Shown: piece by piece, positions 1 to 9,553 of the stretch
Layout: the number at the start of each line of letters is the position of its first letter
Numbering within the stretch: the stretch's first letter is position 1
Assembly (NCBI GenBank): GCA_965243105.1
Contig: CBDEUC010000003.1
Location: forward strand, 2,418,001 to 2,482,000
Direction of reading: 5' to 3'
From: WLWS01 sp965243105
Lineage (GTDB): Bacteria; Pseudomonadota; Gammaproteobacteria; Eutrophobiales; Eutrophobiaceae
Length of the DNA: 64,000 bases
Program-made: the position numbers and the translations under genes
The notes under the pieces: model-generated
What the model was told of the DNA's origin: nothing
What the model saw: the letters and a program-made list of their open reading frames with translations, nothing else
Database searches by the model: none

Positions 1-3000
1 TCGCCAGTTTTTGCAGCCAGGAGTGGAGACCGAGTCTCTTCGCGATGTGGGCCTGCACGCTGCATTTAAGTCAGTTTTCCCAATTGAAAGCTATTCCGGT
101 AACGCTATGCTGGAATATGTTTCCTATACCCTTGGGACACCGGTATTTGATGTAAAGGAATGCCAGCTAAGGGGAATGACTTACGCTGCTTCATTAAGGG
201 TTAAAGTACGCCTTGTCATATATGACAAGGAAGCGGGTTTAAACAAGAAGGTCGTCAAGGACATCAAGGAACAGGATGTTTACATGGGGGAAATCCCTCT
301 CATGACAAAGACCGGGACCTTCGTCATCAATGGCACAGAGCGCGTAATTGTTTCCCAGTTGCATCGTTCACCTGGCGTGTTTTTTGAACATGACCGGGGT
401 AAGACGCATTCATCAGGAAAGCTGCTTTACTCTGCACGTGTCATTCCCTACCGCGGCTCATGGCTTGATTTCGAATTTGATCCCAAGGATCTCGTTTTTT
501 GTCGTATTGACCGACGTAGAAAAATCCCCGCTACGATTCTTCTGCGCGCGCTTGGTTACGAAACTGAGGAAATACTTAGTATCTTCTTCGATACCAACAC
601 CTTCCATATTTCTCCGAAGGGCATCAAGCTCGACCTGATTGCCGAGAGACTGCGCGGTGAAACTGCTGCGTTTGATATCACTGCCAAGAAAGGCGGTAAG
701 GTGATAGTTGAAAAAGAAAGACGTATTACCGCGCGTCATATCCGCGAGATTGAAAAGGCAAAGATTACCCAGCTCGAGGTTCCAGCCGAGTACCTCATTG
801 GTAAGGTACTGGCAAAAGCACTGATCGATCCGGAAAACGGTGAAGTTGACCAGGAGACCGGGGAGGTTATTCCGCTGGCTCCGGCGAACACCGAAATTAC
901 CGAGGAGTTGCTTGAAAAACTCCTGGAAGGCGGTGAATACGAATTAGAAACCCTTTACGTCAATGACCTGGATCGGGGTCCCTACATTTCTGACACGCTG
1001 CGTGCGGACACCACCACCACTCAGCTCGAGGCAATGATTGAGATCTACAGGATGATGCGTCCTGGAGAGCCACCGACAAAGGATGCCGCAGAGAACCTGT
1101 TCAAGAATCTCTTTTTCAGCGCTGACAGGTATGACCTGAGCGCTGTTGGTCGTATGAAGTTTAATCGCCGTGTGGGCCGTAAGGATGTGACTGGCCCCGG
1201 CATTCTTTACGACGGCAAGTACTTTGGTGAGCGTAACGACGAGCTTTCAAAAACGCTTTTTGAGGAAATTGGTACGGAGCGCTCGGATATCATGGATGTC
1301 CTGAGCACGCTTGTCGCGATCAGGAACGGTCGTGGCTCCATTGATGACATCGACCACCTGGGTAACCGGCGTGTTCGCAGCGTCGGTGAAATGGCTGAGA
1401 ACCAGTTTCGAATTGGCCTGGTGCGCGTAGAGCGCGCTGTCAAGGAACGCCTGAGTCTCGCTGAGTCTGAAGGACTTATGCCTCAGGAAATTATCAATGC
1501 GAAGCCGGTATCTGCAGTCATCAAGGAATTTTTTGGCTCCAGTCAACTTTCACAGTTCATGGACCAAAACAATCCACTCTCAGAAATCACGCACAAGCGC
1601 AGGATTTCGGCCCTTGGACCGGGTGGTCTGACAAGGGAACGTGCTGGATTTGAGGTTCGTGACGTGCACCCGACACATTACGGCAGGGTTTGCCCTATTG
1701 AGACGCCGGAAGGCCCCAATATTGGCCTGATCAACTCGCTTGCCATGTATGCCCGCACCAACGAATATGGGTTTCTTGAAACACCGTATCGAAAGGTGGA
1801 AAACGGCAAGGTCACCGAGGAAATCGAATACCTGTCTGCCATTGAAGAAGGTGACTATGTTATTGCCCAGGCAAATACGCGACTGGATAAAAATGGCAAG
1901 CTGGTGGACGAGCTGTTGTCCTGTCGTCACCTGAACGAAACCATCATGTCGACCCCGGACCGTGTTCAGTACATGGACGTGTCGCCAAAACAGATCGTTT
2001 CGGTTGCGGCATCACTGATACCTTTCCTTGAGCATGATGATGCGAACCGCGCCCTGATGGGATCCAACATGCAGCGCCAGGCGGTGCCCACCCTGCGTAG
2101 CGACAAACCGCTGGTAGGAACCGGGGTAGAGAGGCTCGTGGCCATCGATTCCGGTGTGACCGTGGTTTCCGATCGCGGTGGTGTTGTTGATTCCGTTGAC
2201 GCCAGCCGTATCGTTATTCGTGTTAATGATGACGAGGTAACAGCTGGTGAGGCAGGCGTGGACATCTACAACCTTATCAAGTACACGCGTTCTAACCAGA
2301 ACACCTGTATTAACCAGCGCCCGCTGGTGAAGCCGGGCGACATGGTGGCACGCGGCGATGTGCTTGCTGATGGTCCGTCGACTGATATGGGTGAACTGGC
2401 ACTTGGCCAGAACATGCTGGTCGCCTTCATGCCCTGGAATGGCTACAACTTCGAGGATTCCATCCTCATTTCTGAACGCCTGGTGCAGGAAGAGCGGTAC
2501 ACCACGATTCATATCGAGGAGTTGACCTGCGTAGCCAGGGACACCAAGCTCGGGCCGGAAGAGATTTCCGCTGATATTCCAAATGTCAGCGAGAGTGCGC
2601 TTAACAAGCTGGATGAATCCGGCATTGTGTATATCGGCGCCGAAGTGAATACCGGCGATATCCTGGTTGGTAAGGTAACGCCAAAGGGCGAAACCCAGCT
2701 GACGCCGGAAGAAAAACTCCTGCGCGCAATTTTTGGTGAAAAAGCATCGGACGTTAAGGATACGTCCCTGAGAGTGCCCTCGGGTATGAACGGGACTGTC
2801 ATCGATGTACAGGTGTTTACCCGTGATGGTGTAGAGAAAGATGCGCGTGCCCTGGAGATCGAGGAGTCCGAGCTGAACCAGGTGCGCAAGGATCTCAATG
2901 ACCAGTTACGAATCATGGAGGACGGTGTTTACCAGAGAATAGAAAAACACCTGCTTGGGAAAATCGCCAGCAGTGGCCCAGGTGGTATTACTGCTGAGAC

Positions 3001-4075
3001 AAAACTGGCAAAGAACCACCTGGCAGAGCTATCCCGGGAAAAGTGGTTTGAGATAAGCCTGAAAAATGATGATGCAAATCGCGTCCTCGAACAGGCAAAT
3101 GCCCAGTTACAGCAGCTCAAGGAAGAATTTGACCAGAAGTTTGAAGAAAAGCGCGCCAAGCTCACCTCCGGTGATGATCTTGCCCCGGGCGTTCTGAAGA
3201 TGGTCAAGGTTTACCTGGCAGTCAAGCGCTGCATCCAGTCTGGTGACAAGATGGCAGGACGCCATGGTAACAAGGGTGTGATTTCAACCATTGTGCCTGT
3301 TGAGGATATGCCTTACATGGAAGATGGAACACCGGTCGACGTAGTACTGAATCCGCTGGGTGTGCCATCTCGAATGAACGTTGGACAGGTCCTTGAAACC
3401 CACCTCGGGTGGGCGGCAAAGGGACTGGGTAACAAGATCGGCAGGATGCTCGAAGCGAAGAAGGAAGCCCAGGAGCTGCGCAAGTTCATGGAGAAGGTCT
3501 ACAACGCCAGCGGTAAATCAGAAGACCTGGATAGCCTGAGCGATGAGGAAGTACTGTCGTTGGCGAAAAACCTCGAAGGCGGCGTTCCCATGTCAACTCC
3601 GGTTTTTGATGGTGCCAGTGAAGATGAGATCAAGAACATGCTGGCATTGGCAGATTTGCCATCGGACGGTCAGACCCAGTTGTTTGATGGGCGTACCGGC
3701 GATGCCTTTGACCGAAGGGTGACCGTGGGCTACATGTACATGCTCAAGCTGAACCATCTTGTCGATGACAAGATGCATGCCCGTTCAACCGGTCCATACA
3801 GCCTCGTTACCCAGCAACCTCTTGGTGGTAAGGCCCAGTTTGGTGGGCAGAGGTTCGGTGAAATGGAAGTCTGGGCCCTTGAAGCCTACGGCGCTGCATA
3901 CACCCTGCAGGAAATGCTCACGGTGAAATCAGATGACGTCAGCGGCCGAACAAAGATGTACAAGAATATCGTGGATGGTGATCATCGAATGGAAGCCGGT
4001 ATGCCGGAATCATTTAACGTTCTTATCAAGGAAATTCGTTCCCTTGGTATTGATATCGGCCTGGATCAGAAATAA
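1..4075 (+). CDS. rpoB: RNA polymerase beta subunit, 5' partial
   Basis: Beta subunit of DNA-dependent RNA polymerase, part of the catalytic core with alpha and beta-prime. The window opens inside the gene: the frame is already running at base 2 (R-Q-F-L-Q-P-G), matching roughly residues 35-40 of E. coli RpoB, so about the first 35 codons are missing and no start is visible. The rifampicin-pocket segment FFGSSQLSQFMDQNN (from 1529) looks wild type. The catalytic-centre motif GDKMAGRHGNKG lies at 3242-3277. Just before it the protein reads KRCIQS where E. coli has KRRIQP. The stop is TAA at 4073-4075, and rpoC follows after 61 bases, presumably in the same operon. Confidence 0.98.
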   Translation, partial: RQFLQPGVETESLRDVGLHAAFKSVFPIESYSGNAMLEYVSYTLGTPVFDVKECQLRGMTYAASLRVKVRLVIYDKEAGLNKKVVKDIKEQDVYMGEIPLMTKTGTFVINGTERVIVSQLHRSPGVFFEHDRGKTHSSGKLLYSARVIPYRGSWLDFEFDPKDLVFCRIDRRRKIPATILLRALGYETEEILSIFFDTNTFHISPKGIKLDLIAERLRGETAAFDITAKKGGKVIVEKERRITARHIREIEKAKITQLEVPAEYLIGKVLAKALIDPENGEVDQETGEVIPLAPANTEITEELLEKLLEGGEYELETLYVNDLDRGPYISDTLRADTTTTQLEAMIEIYRMMRPGEPPTKDAAENLFKNLFFSADRYDLSAVGRMKFNRRVGRKDVTGPGILYDGKYFGERNDELSKTLFEEIGTERSDIMDVLSTLVAIRNGRGSIDDIDHLGNRRVRSVGEMAENQFRIGLVRVERAVKERLSLAESEGLMPQEIINAKPVSAVIKEFFGSSQLSQFMDQNNPLSEITHKRRISALGPGGLTRERAGFEVRDVHPTHYGRVCPIETPEGPNIGLINSLAMYARTNEYGFLETPYRKVENGKVTEEIEYLSAIEEGDYVIAQANTRLDKNGKLVDELLSCRHLNETIMSTPDRVQYMDVSPKQIVSVAASLIPFLEHDDANRALMGSNMQRQAVPTLRSDKPLVGTGVERLVAIDSGVTVVSDRGGVVDSVDASRIVIRVNDDEVTAGEAGVDIYNLIKYTRSNQNTCINQRPLVKPGDMVARGDVLADGPSTDMGELALGQNMLVAFMPWNGYNFEDSILISERLVQEERYTTIHIEELTCVARDTKLGPEEISADIPNVSESALNKLDESGIVYIGAEVNTGDILVGKVTPKGETQLTPEEKLLRAIFGEKASDVKDTSLRVPSGMNGTVIDVQVFTRDGVEKDARALEIEESELNQVRKDLNDQLRIMEDGVYQRIEKHLLGKIASSGPGGITAETKLAKNHLAELSREKWFEISLKNDDANRVLEQANAQLQQLKEEFDQKFEEKRAKLTSGDDLAPGVLKMVKVYLAVKRCIQSGDKMAGRHGNKGVISTIVPVEDMPYMEDGTPVDVVLNPLGVPSRMNVGQVLETHLGWAAKGLGNKIGRMLEAKKEAQELRKFMEKVYNASGKSEDLDSLSDEEVLSLAKNLEGGVPMSTPVFDGASEDEIKNMLALADLPSDGQTQLFDGRTGDAFDRRVTVGYMYMLKLNHLVDDKMHARSTGPYSLVTQQPLGGKAQFGGQRFGEMEVWALEAYGAAYTLQEMLTVKSDDVSGRTKMYKNIVDGDHRMEAGMPESFNVLIKEIRSLGIDIGLDQK

Positions 4076-4136
4076 CGATGAAAGCAGAAATTTCCACATC
4101 AAAATGCGTTCCACAGTGTTTCGGAGGTAGTACACA

Positions 4137-7100
4137 TTGAAAGACTTACTCAAGCTTTTAAAACAGCAGGGTCAGGTTGAAGAGTTCGATTCAATCACCA
4201 TTGGTCTGGCGTCACCGGCGAAAATCCGGTCCTGGTCCTATGGTGAGGTCAAGAAACCTGAAACCATTAACTATCGTACCTTCAAGCCGGAACGCGACGG
4301 TCTGTTTTGCGCGAAGATTTTTGGTCCCATCAAGGACTATGAATGCCTGTGCGGTAAATACAAGCGACTGAAGCATCGCGGCGTTGTCTGCGAAAAATGT
4401 GGTGTTGAAGTCACCCTGTCCAAGGTACGACGTGAACGCATGGGGCACATTGAGCTGGCCAGTCCCGTTGCTCATATCTGGTACCTGAAGTCGCTGCCGT
4501 CACGTATGGGCCTGTTGCTGGATATGACCCTGCGTGAAATTGAAAGAGTCCTGTATTTTGAGGCCTACGTAATTATCGAACCCGGGATGACAGAACTCGA
4601 ACGTGGCCAGTTGCTGACAGAGGAAAATTACCTCGAAGCGATTGAGCAATATGGCGATGAGTTTGAAGCCAAGATGGGTGCCGAAGCGATTTTTGAATTG
4701 CTCAAGAATATTGACATCAATGTTGAAGTTGATGAGCTGCGCGCGCAGATTCCTGAAACCAAGTCCGAAACAAAGCTCAAGAAGCTGACCAAGCGCCTGA
4801 AACTGCTGGAGGCATTTCAGAAATCAGGCAACGATCCGCAGTGGATCATCCTGCAGGTATTACCGGTATTACCGCCGGAACTGCGACCCCTGGTACCACT
4901 TGATGGTGGACGCTTTGCGACATCGGATCTGAACGATCTGTACCGTCGCGTGATTAACAGGAACAACCGCCTCAAGCGACTGCTTGACTTGAATGCGCCG
5001 GATATCATTGTGCGTAACGAAAAGAGGATGCTGCAGGAAGCTGTTGATGCGCTCCTGGATAATGGTCGGCGTGGTCGTGCCATTACCGGCACCAACAAGT
5101 TACCGCTGAAGTCCCTTGCCGACATGATCAAGGGTAAGCAGGGTCGTTTTCGTCAGAACCTGCTCGGTAAGCGCGTAGACTACTCTGGTCGCTCCGTTAT
5201 TGTTGTGGGCCCAACGCTGAAACTGCACCAGTGTGGTTTGCCCAAGAAGATGGCGCTGGAATTATTCAAGCCATTTATTTTCAGCAAGCTTGAGCGACGC
5301 GGTCTTGCCACGACTATCAAGGCCGCCAAGAAACTGGTTGAGCGTGAAGGCTCTGAAGTCTGGGACGTACTGGAAGAAGTTATTCGCGAACACCCGGTGA
5401 TGCTAAACAGGGCGCCGACCCTGCACCGACTGGGTATCCAGGCGTTTGAACCGACGCTTATCGAGGGTAAGGCTATTCAGCTGCATCCGCTCGTGTGTAC
5501 CGCGTTCAACGCTGACTTTGACGGTGACCAGATGGCCGTGCACGTGCCGCTTTCAGTTGAAGCACAGCTCGAAGCCAGGACATTGATGATGTCCACAAAC
5601 AATATCCTTTCACCGGCAAGTGGTGAGCCTATCATCGTGCCTACCCAGGACGTTGTGCTCGGTCTTTACTACATGACCCGTGAATCCGCTGCGGCGAAAG
5701 GTTCCGGTATGAAATTTTCCGACGTGGACGAGGTCCATCGTGCTTACGAGGGTGGTCATATCGAAATCCATGCAAACATCTCCGTGCGCATTCCAAGCGT
5801 CACCATAGATGATGATGGCGTGGAAACTGAAACCCTTGAGCGCGTGGAAACGACAGTCGGACGTGCGCTACTGTCCCGCATACTTCCGGATGGCCTGCAC
5901 TTTTCCCTGGTAAACCGGGCTATCACCAAGAAGTCCATTTCCCAGCTTATCGATACGTCCTATCGCAAGCTGGGTCTCAAGCGTACCGTAGTGTTTTCAG
6001 ACAGGTTAATGTACACCGGCTTCTATTATTCAACCCGTGCAGGTGTTTCGTTTGGTATCGAGGACATGGTTGTTCCGGAAGAGAAGAGCAGCATCATCGG
6101 CCAGGCCGAGGAACAGGTTAAGCAGTTTGAAGAGCAGTACAATGCCGGCCTGATTACTGACGGCGAGCGATACAACAAGGTGGTCGATATCTGGTCCCAC
6201 ACCAATGACCAGGTGGCAAAAGCCATGATGGACAAGCTGGGCACAGAGCAAATTACCGACAGTGAAGGTAATACCGTTGACCAGGCAACATTCAACTCTG
6301 TTTACATGATGGCCGATTCCGGTGCTCGAGGTTCGGCAGCACAGATAAGGCAGCTGGCCGGTATGCGAGGCCTGATGGCAAAGCCGGATGGATCGATCAT
6401 CGAGACACCCATTACGGCTAACTTCCGTGAAGGTCTGAACGTGTTGCAGTACTTTATTTCCACTCACGGTGCGCGAAAAGGTTTGGCGGATACTGCGCTG
6501 AAGACCGCAAACTCCGGTTACCTGACTCGTCGCCTGGTTGATGTTGCCCAGGACCTGGTGGTGACTGACGTAGATTGTGGAACTGATGCCGGTCTTACCA
6601 TTACCCCGCTGATTGAGGGTGGTGACGTGGTGGAACCGCTTGCCGAAAGGGTTCTTGGACGCGTCCTGGCAAAGGATGCCGTCAAGGAACCGGATGGTGA
6701 CGTCGTTGCGAAAGCGGGCACCCTGCTGGATGAGCACTGGGTACAGGTGCTGGATGAACGCGGTATCGACGAGGTGGTGGTTCGCTCGGCAATTACCTGC
6801 GACGTGCGATACGGTGTTTGTGGCATGTGTTACGGCCGTGATCTTGGTCGAGGTCACATCGTCAACATCGGTGAGGCAGTGGGTGTTGTTGCTGCACAGT
6901 CCATCGGTGAACCGGGCACTCAGCTCACCATGCGTACCTTTCACATCGGTGGTGCCGCCTCGCGAGCTGCGGCTGTCAGCAGTATTGACGTCAAGTATGG
7001 TGGCGTAATCAAGCTTCATAACGTGAAATTGCTCGAGCAGAAATCGGGTAACCGTGTAGTTGTATCCCGCTCCGGTGAGCTTGCACTGCAGGATGAAGTC

Positions 7101-8384
7101 GGACGTGAAAGGGAACGCTACAAGATCCCCTATGGTGCCGTGTTGACGGTTGCTGAGGGTGACAGCGTTGAACCAGGCGAAAAGGTTGCCAGCTGGGATC
7201 CACATACTCACCCGGTTATTTCGGAAGTGGCTGGTAAAGTCCAGCTGGTGGATATCGTGGAAGGTGTTACGGTTGACCGTGAAGTAGACGAAATCACCGG
7301 TTTGACCAACGTCACGGTTATCGATCCAAAGCTGCGTCCAAGCAGTGCCAAGGACATGAGACCCCTGATCCAGCTCGTGGACGCCAAGGGTAGCGAGCTG
7401 AAAATCCCCGGTACGGATATACCGGCACATTATCCACTGCCGCCAAATACGGTGATTACCACCACTGATGGTGGCGAGGTGAAGGTTGGTGATGTTATTG
7501 CCAGGTTACCCCAGGAATCCCTCAAAACCCGTGATATTACCGGTGGTTTGCCACGGGTCGCGGACCTCTTCGAGGCGAGGAAGCCCAAGGAGCCGGCGGT
7601 ATTGGCAGAAATCAGCGGAACTGTGAGCTTCGGTAAAGAAACCAAGGGAAAACAAAGACTTGTAATTACCGGGGCAGAGGGAGAAACGCACGAGGAGCTG
7701 ATACCGAAATGGCGCCACGTTAACGTTTTCGAGGGTGAGCACGTGGAAAAAGGTGAGGCGGTTGTTGACGGTCCCCTGACTCCCCACGACATCCTGCGCC
7801 TCATGGGTGTTCATGCCCTGGCGAACTACGTTGTTACCGAGATCCAGGAGGTTTATCGCCTGCAGGGTGTGAAAATCAACGACAAGCACATCGAGGTGAT
7901 TGTCCGCCAGATGCTGCGCAAGGCCGAGATCACCGAATCCGGGGATACCCAATTTCTCAAGGGAGAACAACTAGATAGGGGCCGTGTGCTGGAAGAAAAC
8001 GAGCTGATGGAGAAGGAAGGTAAAGAGCCTGCCAGCTGGGAGCCGGTGCTGCTGGGCATCACCAAGGCATCTCTTTCTACGGAATCCTTTATTTCTGCGG
8101 CATCTTTCCAGGAAACTACGCGGGTTCTCACCGAGGCCAGCGTCAGCGGAAAACGGGACGAATTACGTGGTTTGAAGGAAAATGTCATCGTTGGAAGGCT
8201 GATTCCGGCCGGAACGGGGCTGTCCTACCACGCTGAGCGCAAGCGAAAAGCCGAGGAAAAAGAGCTGCCTGAGGCCACTGCTGAAGTGGACGAGGAGGCC
8301 CTGGTTTCAACGGCTGAAGTGGGGCCCGAAGTGACCCAGGAACTGCCTGAGGGCGATCAGCCGCAAGATAGCGCAAACGCTTAA
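4137..8384 (+). CDS. rpoC: RNA polymerase beta-prime subunit
   Basis: Largest RNA polymerase subunit (1415 aa; E. coli 1407), which holds the catalytic magnesium. The start is TTG at 4137, nine bases after a GGAGG Shine-Dalgarno (4123-4127), and the N-terminus MKDLL aligns with E. coli without offset. The first zinc site has C70, C72, C85 and C88; the second begins at C814 and continues in the CDVRYGVCGMC segment. The active-site motif NADFDGDQM carries D460, D462 and D464. The C-terminus ends in an extra acidic, Glu/Pro-rich tail of about 45 residues. It is co-transcribed with rpoB; a hairpin-rich 255-base gap separates it from rpsL. Confidence 0.99.
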   Translation: MKDLLKLLKQQGQVEEFDSITIGLASPAKIRSWSYGEVKKPETINYRTFKPERDGLFCAKIFGPIKDYECLCGKYKRLKHRGVVCEKCGVEVTLSKVRRERMGHIELASPVAHIWYLKSLPSRMGLLLDMTLREIERVLYFEAYVIIEPGMTELERGQLLTEENYLEAIEQYGDEFEAKMGAEAIFELLKNIDINVEVDELRAQIPETKSETKLKKLTKRLKLLEAFQKSGNDPQWIILQVLPVLPPELRPLVPLDGGRFATSDLNDLYRRVINRNNRLKRLLDLNAPDIIVRNEKRMLQEAVDALLDNGRRGRAITGTNKLPLKSLADMIKGKQGRFRQNLLGKRVDYSGRSVIVVGPTLKLHQCGLPKKMALELFKPFIFSKLERRGLATTIKAAKKLVEREGSEVWDVLEEVIREHPVMLNRAPTLHRLGIQAFEPTLIEGKAIQLHPLVCTAFNADFDGDQMAVHVPLSVEAQLEARTLMMSTNNILSPASGEPIIVPTQDVVLGLYYMTRESAAAKGSGMKFSDVDEVHRAYEGGHIEIHANISVRIPSVTIDDDGVETETLERVETTVGRALLSRILPDGLHFSLVNRAITKKSISQLIDTSYRKLGLKRTVVFSDRLMYTGFYYSTRAGVSFGIEDMVVPEEKSSIIGQAEEQVKQFEEQYNAGLITDGERYNKVVDIWSHTNDQVAKAMMDKLGTEQITDSEGNTVDQATFNSVYMMADSGARGSAAQIRQLAGMRGLMAKPDGSIIETPITANFREGLNVLQYFISTHGARKGLADTALKTANSGYLTRRLVDVAQDLVVTDVDCGTDAGLTITPLIEGGDVVEPLAERVLGRVLAKDAVKEPDGDVVAKAGTLLDEHWVQVLDERGIDEVVVRSAITCDVRYGVCGMCYGRDLGRGHIVNIGEAVGVVAAQSIGEPGTQLTMRTFHIGGAASRAAAVSSIDVKYGGVIKLHNVKLLEQKSGNRVVVSRSGELALQDEVGRERERYKIPYGAVLTVAEGDSVEPGEKVASWDPHTHPVISEVAGKVQLVDIVEGVTVDREVDEITGLTNVTVIDPKLRPSSAKDMRPLIQLVDAKGSELKIPGTDIPAHYPLPPNTVITTTDGGEVKVGDVIARLPQESLKTRDITGGLPRVADLFEARKPKEPAVLAEISGTVSFGKETKGKQRLVITGAEGETHEELIPKWRHVNVFEGEHVEKGEAVVDGPLTPHDILRLMGVHALANYVVTEIQEVYRLQGVKINDKHIEVIVRQMLRKAEITESGDTQFLKGEQLDRGRVLEENELMEKEGKEPASWEPVLLGITKASLSTESFISAASFQETTRVLTEASVSGKRDELRGLKENVIVGRLIPAGTGLSYHAERKRKAEEKELPEATAEVDEEALVSTAEVGPEVTQELPEGDQPQDSANA

Positions 8385-8400
8385 AAATTCTATAATAAGT

Positions 8401-8556
8401 CCCTTGACAGCTTTGCTGTCAAGGGCATAAAATCCCGCTTCTTTGTCAGGCCGAAGTGCGCTTCGGCCTGTCATAATTTTAGGGCTCGGCAAAATGGTAC
8501 TTTGCGGAGCCCTATTTCGTGATTCATCCGAATCAAACATCGCGTGTCCAGGACAC
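8401..8556 (+). other. cluster of five hairpins in the rpoC-rpsL gap
   Basis: Five inverted repeats lie in a row. Arms are 8401-8410/8416-8425 (10 bp, 5-nt loop); 8447-8456/8461-8470 (10 bp, TGCG loop); 8481-8487/8507-8513 with an inner 5-bp stem 8489-8493/8501-8505; 8520-8525/8530-8535 (6 bp); and 8544-8549/8551-8556 around a single A. The second is followed by a weak T-rich stretch (8475-8480); none has a strong U-tract. They may form an attenuator or a structured rpsL leader. Function is inferred only. Confidence 0.6.
8404..8433 (+). promoter_or_regulatory. candidate sigma-70 promoter for the str operon
   Basis: TTGACA at 8404-8409 and TAAAAT at 8428-8433 are separated by 18 bases. That gives a perfect -35 and a 5/6 -10, with a predicted start near 8440. 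The -35 lies inside the left arm of the first hairpin. A perfect TATAAT at 8391-8396 just after the rpoC stop has no good -35. Confidence 0.45.
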
Positions 8557-8639
8557 TGGCTCGACCGGCTTAGCCTCGGGTCAGGAAGGCTGGCTACGCA
8601 CAGGATTTAGAACAAAGGTTAAACAAAACAAACAGGCTT

Positions 8640-9014
8640 ATGGCAACAATAAATCAACTGGTTCGTAAACCTCGCAAGAAGCAGCTCAGCAAGAGCAATG
8701 TGCCGGCGCTGGAAAGTTGTCCGCAAAAACGTGGCGTTTGCACAAGGGTGTATACAACAACACCCAAGAAACCAAACTCTGCGCTGAGAAAGGTTGCCCG
8801 TGTTCGACTGACCAATGGTCATGAAGTCACTACCTACATTGGCGGTGAAGGTCATAACCTGCAGGAACACTCTGTCATCCTGATTCGCGGCGGTCGAGTC
8901 AAGGATTTACCCGGTGTGCGTTACCACACCGTGCGCGGCACGCTGGACACATCCGGTGTGAATGATAGAAGACAGGCCCGTTCAAAGTACGGTGCCAAGA
9001 AGCCTAAAAGCTAA
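8640..9014 (+). CDS. rpsL: 30S ribosomal protein S12
   Basis: Decoding-centre protein of the small subunit (124 aa, the usual length). The loop TPKKPNSALRK with K43 and the RVKDLPG loop with K88 and D89 are intact, so the known streptomycin-resistance positions look sensitive-type. D89 is the residue RimO methylthiolates in E. coli. First gene of the str cluster, 255 bases after rpoC. The Shine-Dalgarno upstream of the ATG is weak, so expression may depend on the structured leader. Confidence 0.99.
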   Translation: MATINQLVRKPRKKQLSKSNVPALESCPQKRGVCTRVYTTTPKKPNSALRKVARVRLTNGHEVTTYIGGEGHNLQEHSVILIRGGRVKDLPGVRYHTVRGTLDTSGVNDRRQARSKYGAKKPKS

Positions 9015-9042
9015 GCCACTGAAACAGAGCCATTGAAACAGA
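9015..9042 (+). repeat. imperfect 14-bp tandem repeat between rpsL and rpsG
   Basis: GCCACTGAAACAGA is followed directly by GCCATTGAAACAGA, differing at one base. It fills most of the 42-base gap. In E. coli the rpsL-rpsG gap carries the S7 repressor site; whether this duplication matters for that is unknown. Confidence 0.6.
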
Positions 9043-9056
9043 GATAGGCGCGAAAT

Positions 9057-9527
9057 ATGTCACGAAGAAGAGCAGCAGAGAGTCGTTCCATACTTCCGGA
9101 TCCCAAGTACGGTGATCAGGTTCTTGCGAAATTCATCAACATGATAATGCGCAGTGGAAAGAAGTCCGTGGCTGAAAAAATTGTTTACGGTGCGCTGGAT
9201 GAAATCCACGAGCGCAAAAAAGAAGACGCACTCGACGTATTTAACAAGGCTCTTGAAAATGTCAGGCCGATAGTCGAGGTACGTTCCAGGAGAGTTGGTG
9301 GTGCAACCTACCAGATTCCTGTCGAAGTCCGGTCTGACCGAAGCCAGACACTTGCCATGCGCTGGCTGGTGGATTCCGCGAAGAAACGTGGCGAAAAAAA
9401 TATGGGCCTGCGCCTGGCAGGTGAATTACTGGACGCCGCTGAAAATCGAGGCGCGGCGATGAAGAAGAAAGAAGATACGCACAAGATGGCAGAAGCCAAC
9501 AAGGCTTTCTCTCATTACCGCTGGTGA
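9057..9527 (+). CDS. rpsG: 30S ribosomal protein S7
   Basis: Primary 16S rRNA-binding protein that nucleates the head of the small subunit and contacts the E and P sites. At 156 aa it has the common short bacterial length. It starts MSRRRAAESR and keeps the RRVGGATYQIPVEV segment of the beta-hairpin arm. Gap of 42 bases from rpsL, 26 bases to fusA. In E. coli S7 represses its own operon through the rpsL-rpsG gap; here that gap has a small tandem repeat but no obvious matching fold that I can confirm. Confidence 0.99.
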   Translation: MSRRRAAESRSILPDPKYGDQVLAKFINMIMRSGKKSVAEKIVYGALDEIHERKKEDALDVFNKALENVRPIVEVRSRRVGGATYQIPVEVRSDRSQTLAMRWLVDSAKKRGEKNMGLRLAGELLDAAENRGAAMKKKEDTHKMAEANKAFSHYRW

Positions 9528-9553
9528 CAAATTGCTAGGGAGTCAAAAAAATT

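Noticed and set aside
6030..7430. 466-codon open frame on the minus strand opposite rpoC
   Set aside because: It lies entirely within highly conserved rpoC, has no recognisable domain, and is explained by the codon bias of rpoC.
8481..8513. Third hairpin of the rpoC-rpsL gap as a normal rpoC terminator
   Set aside because: The stem is good but only ATTT follows, with no run of U. It was kept only as part of the hairpin cluster.
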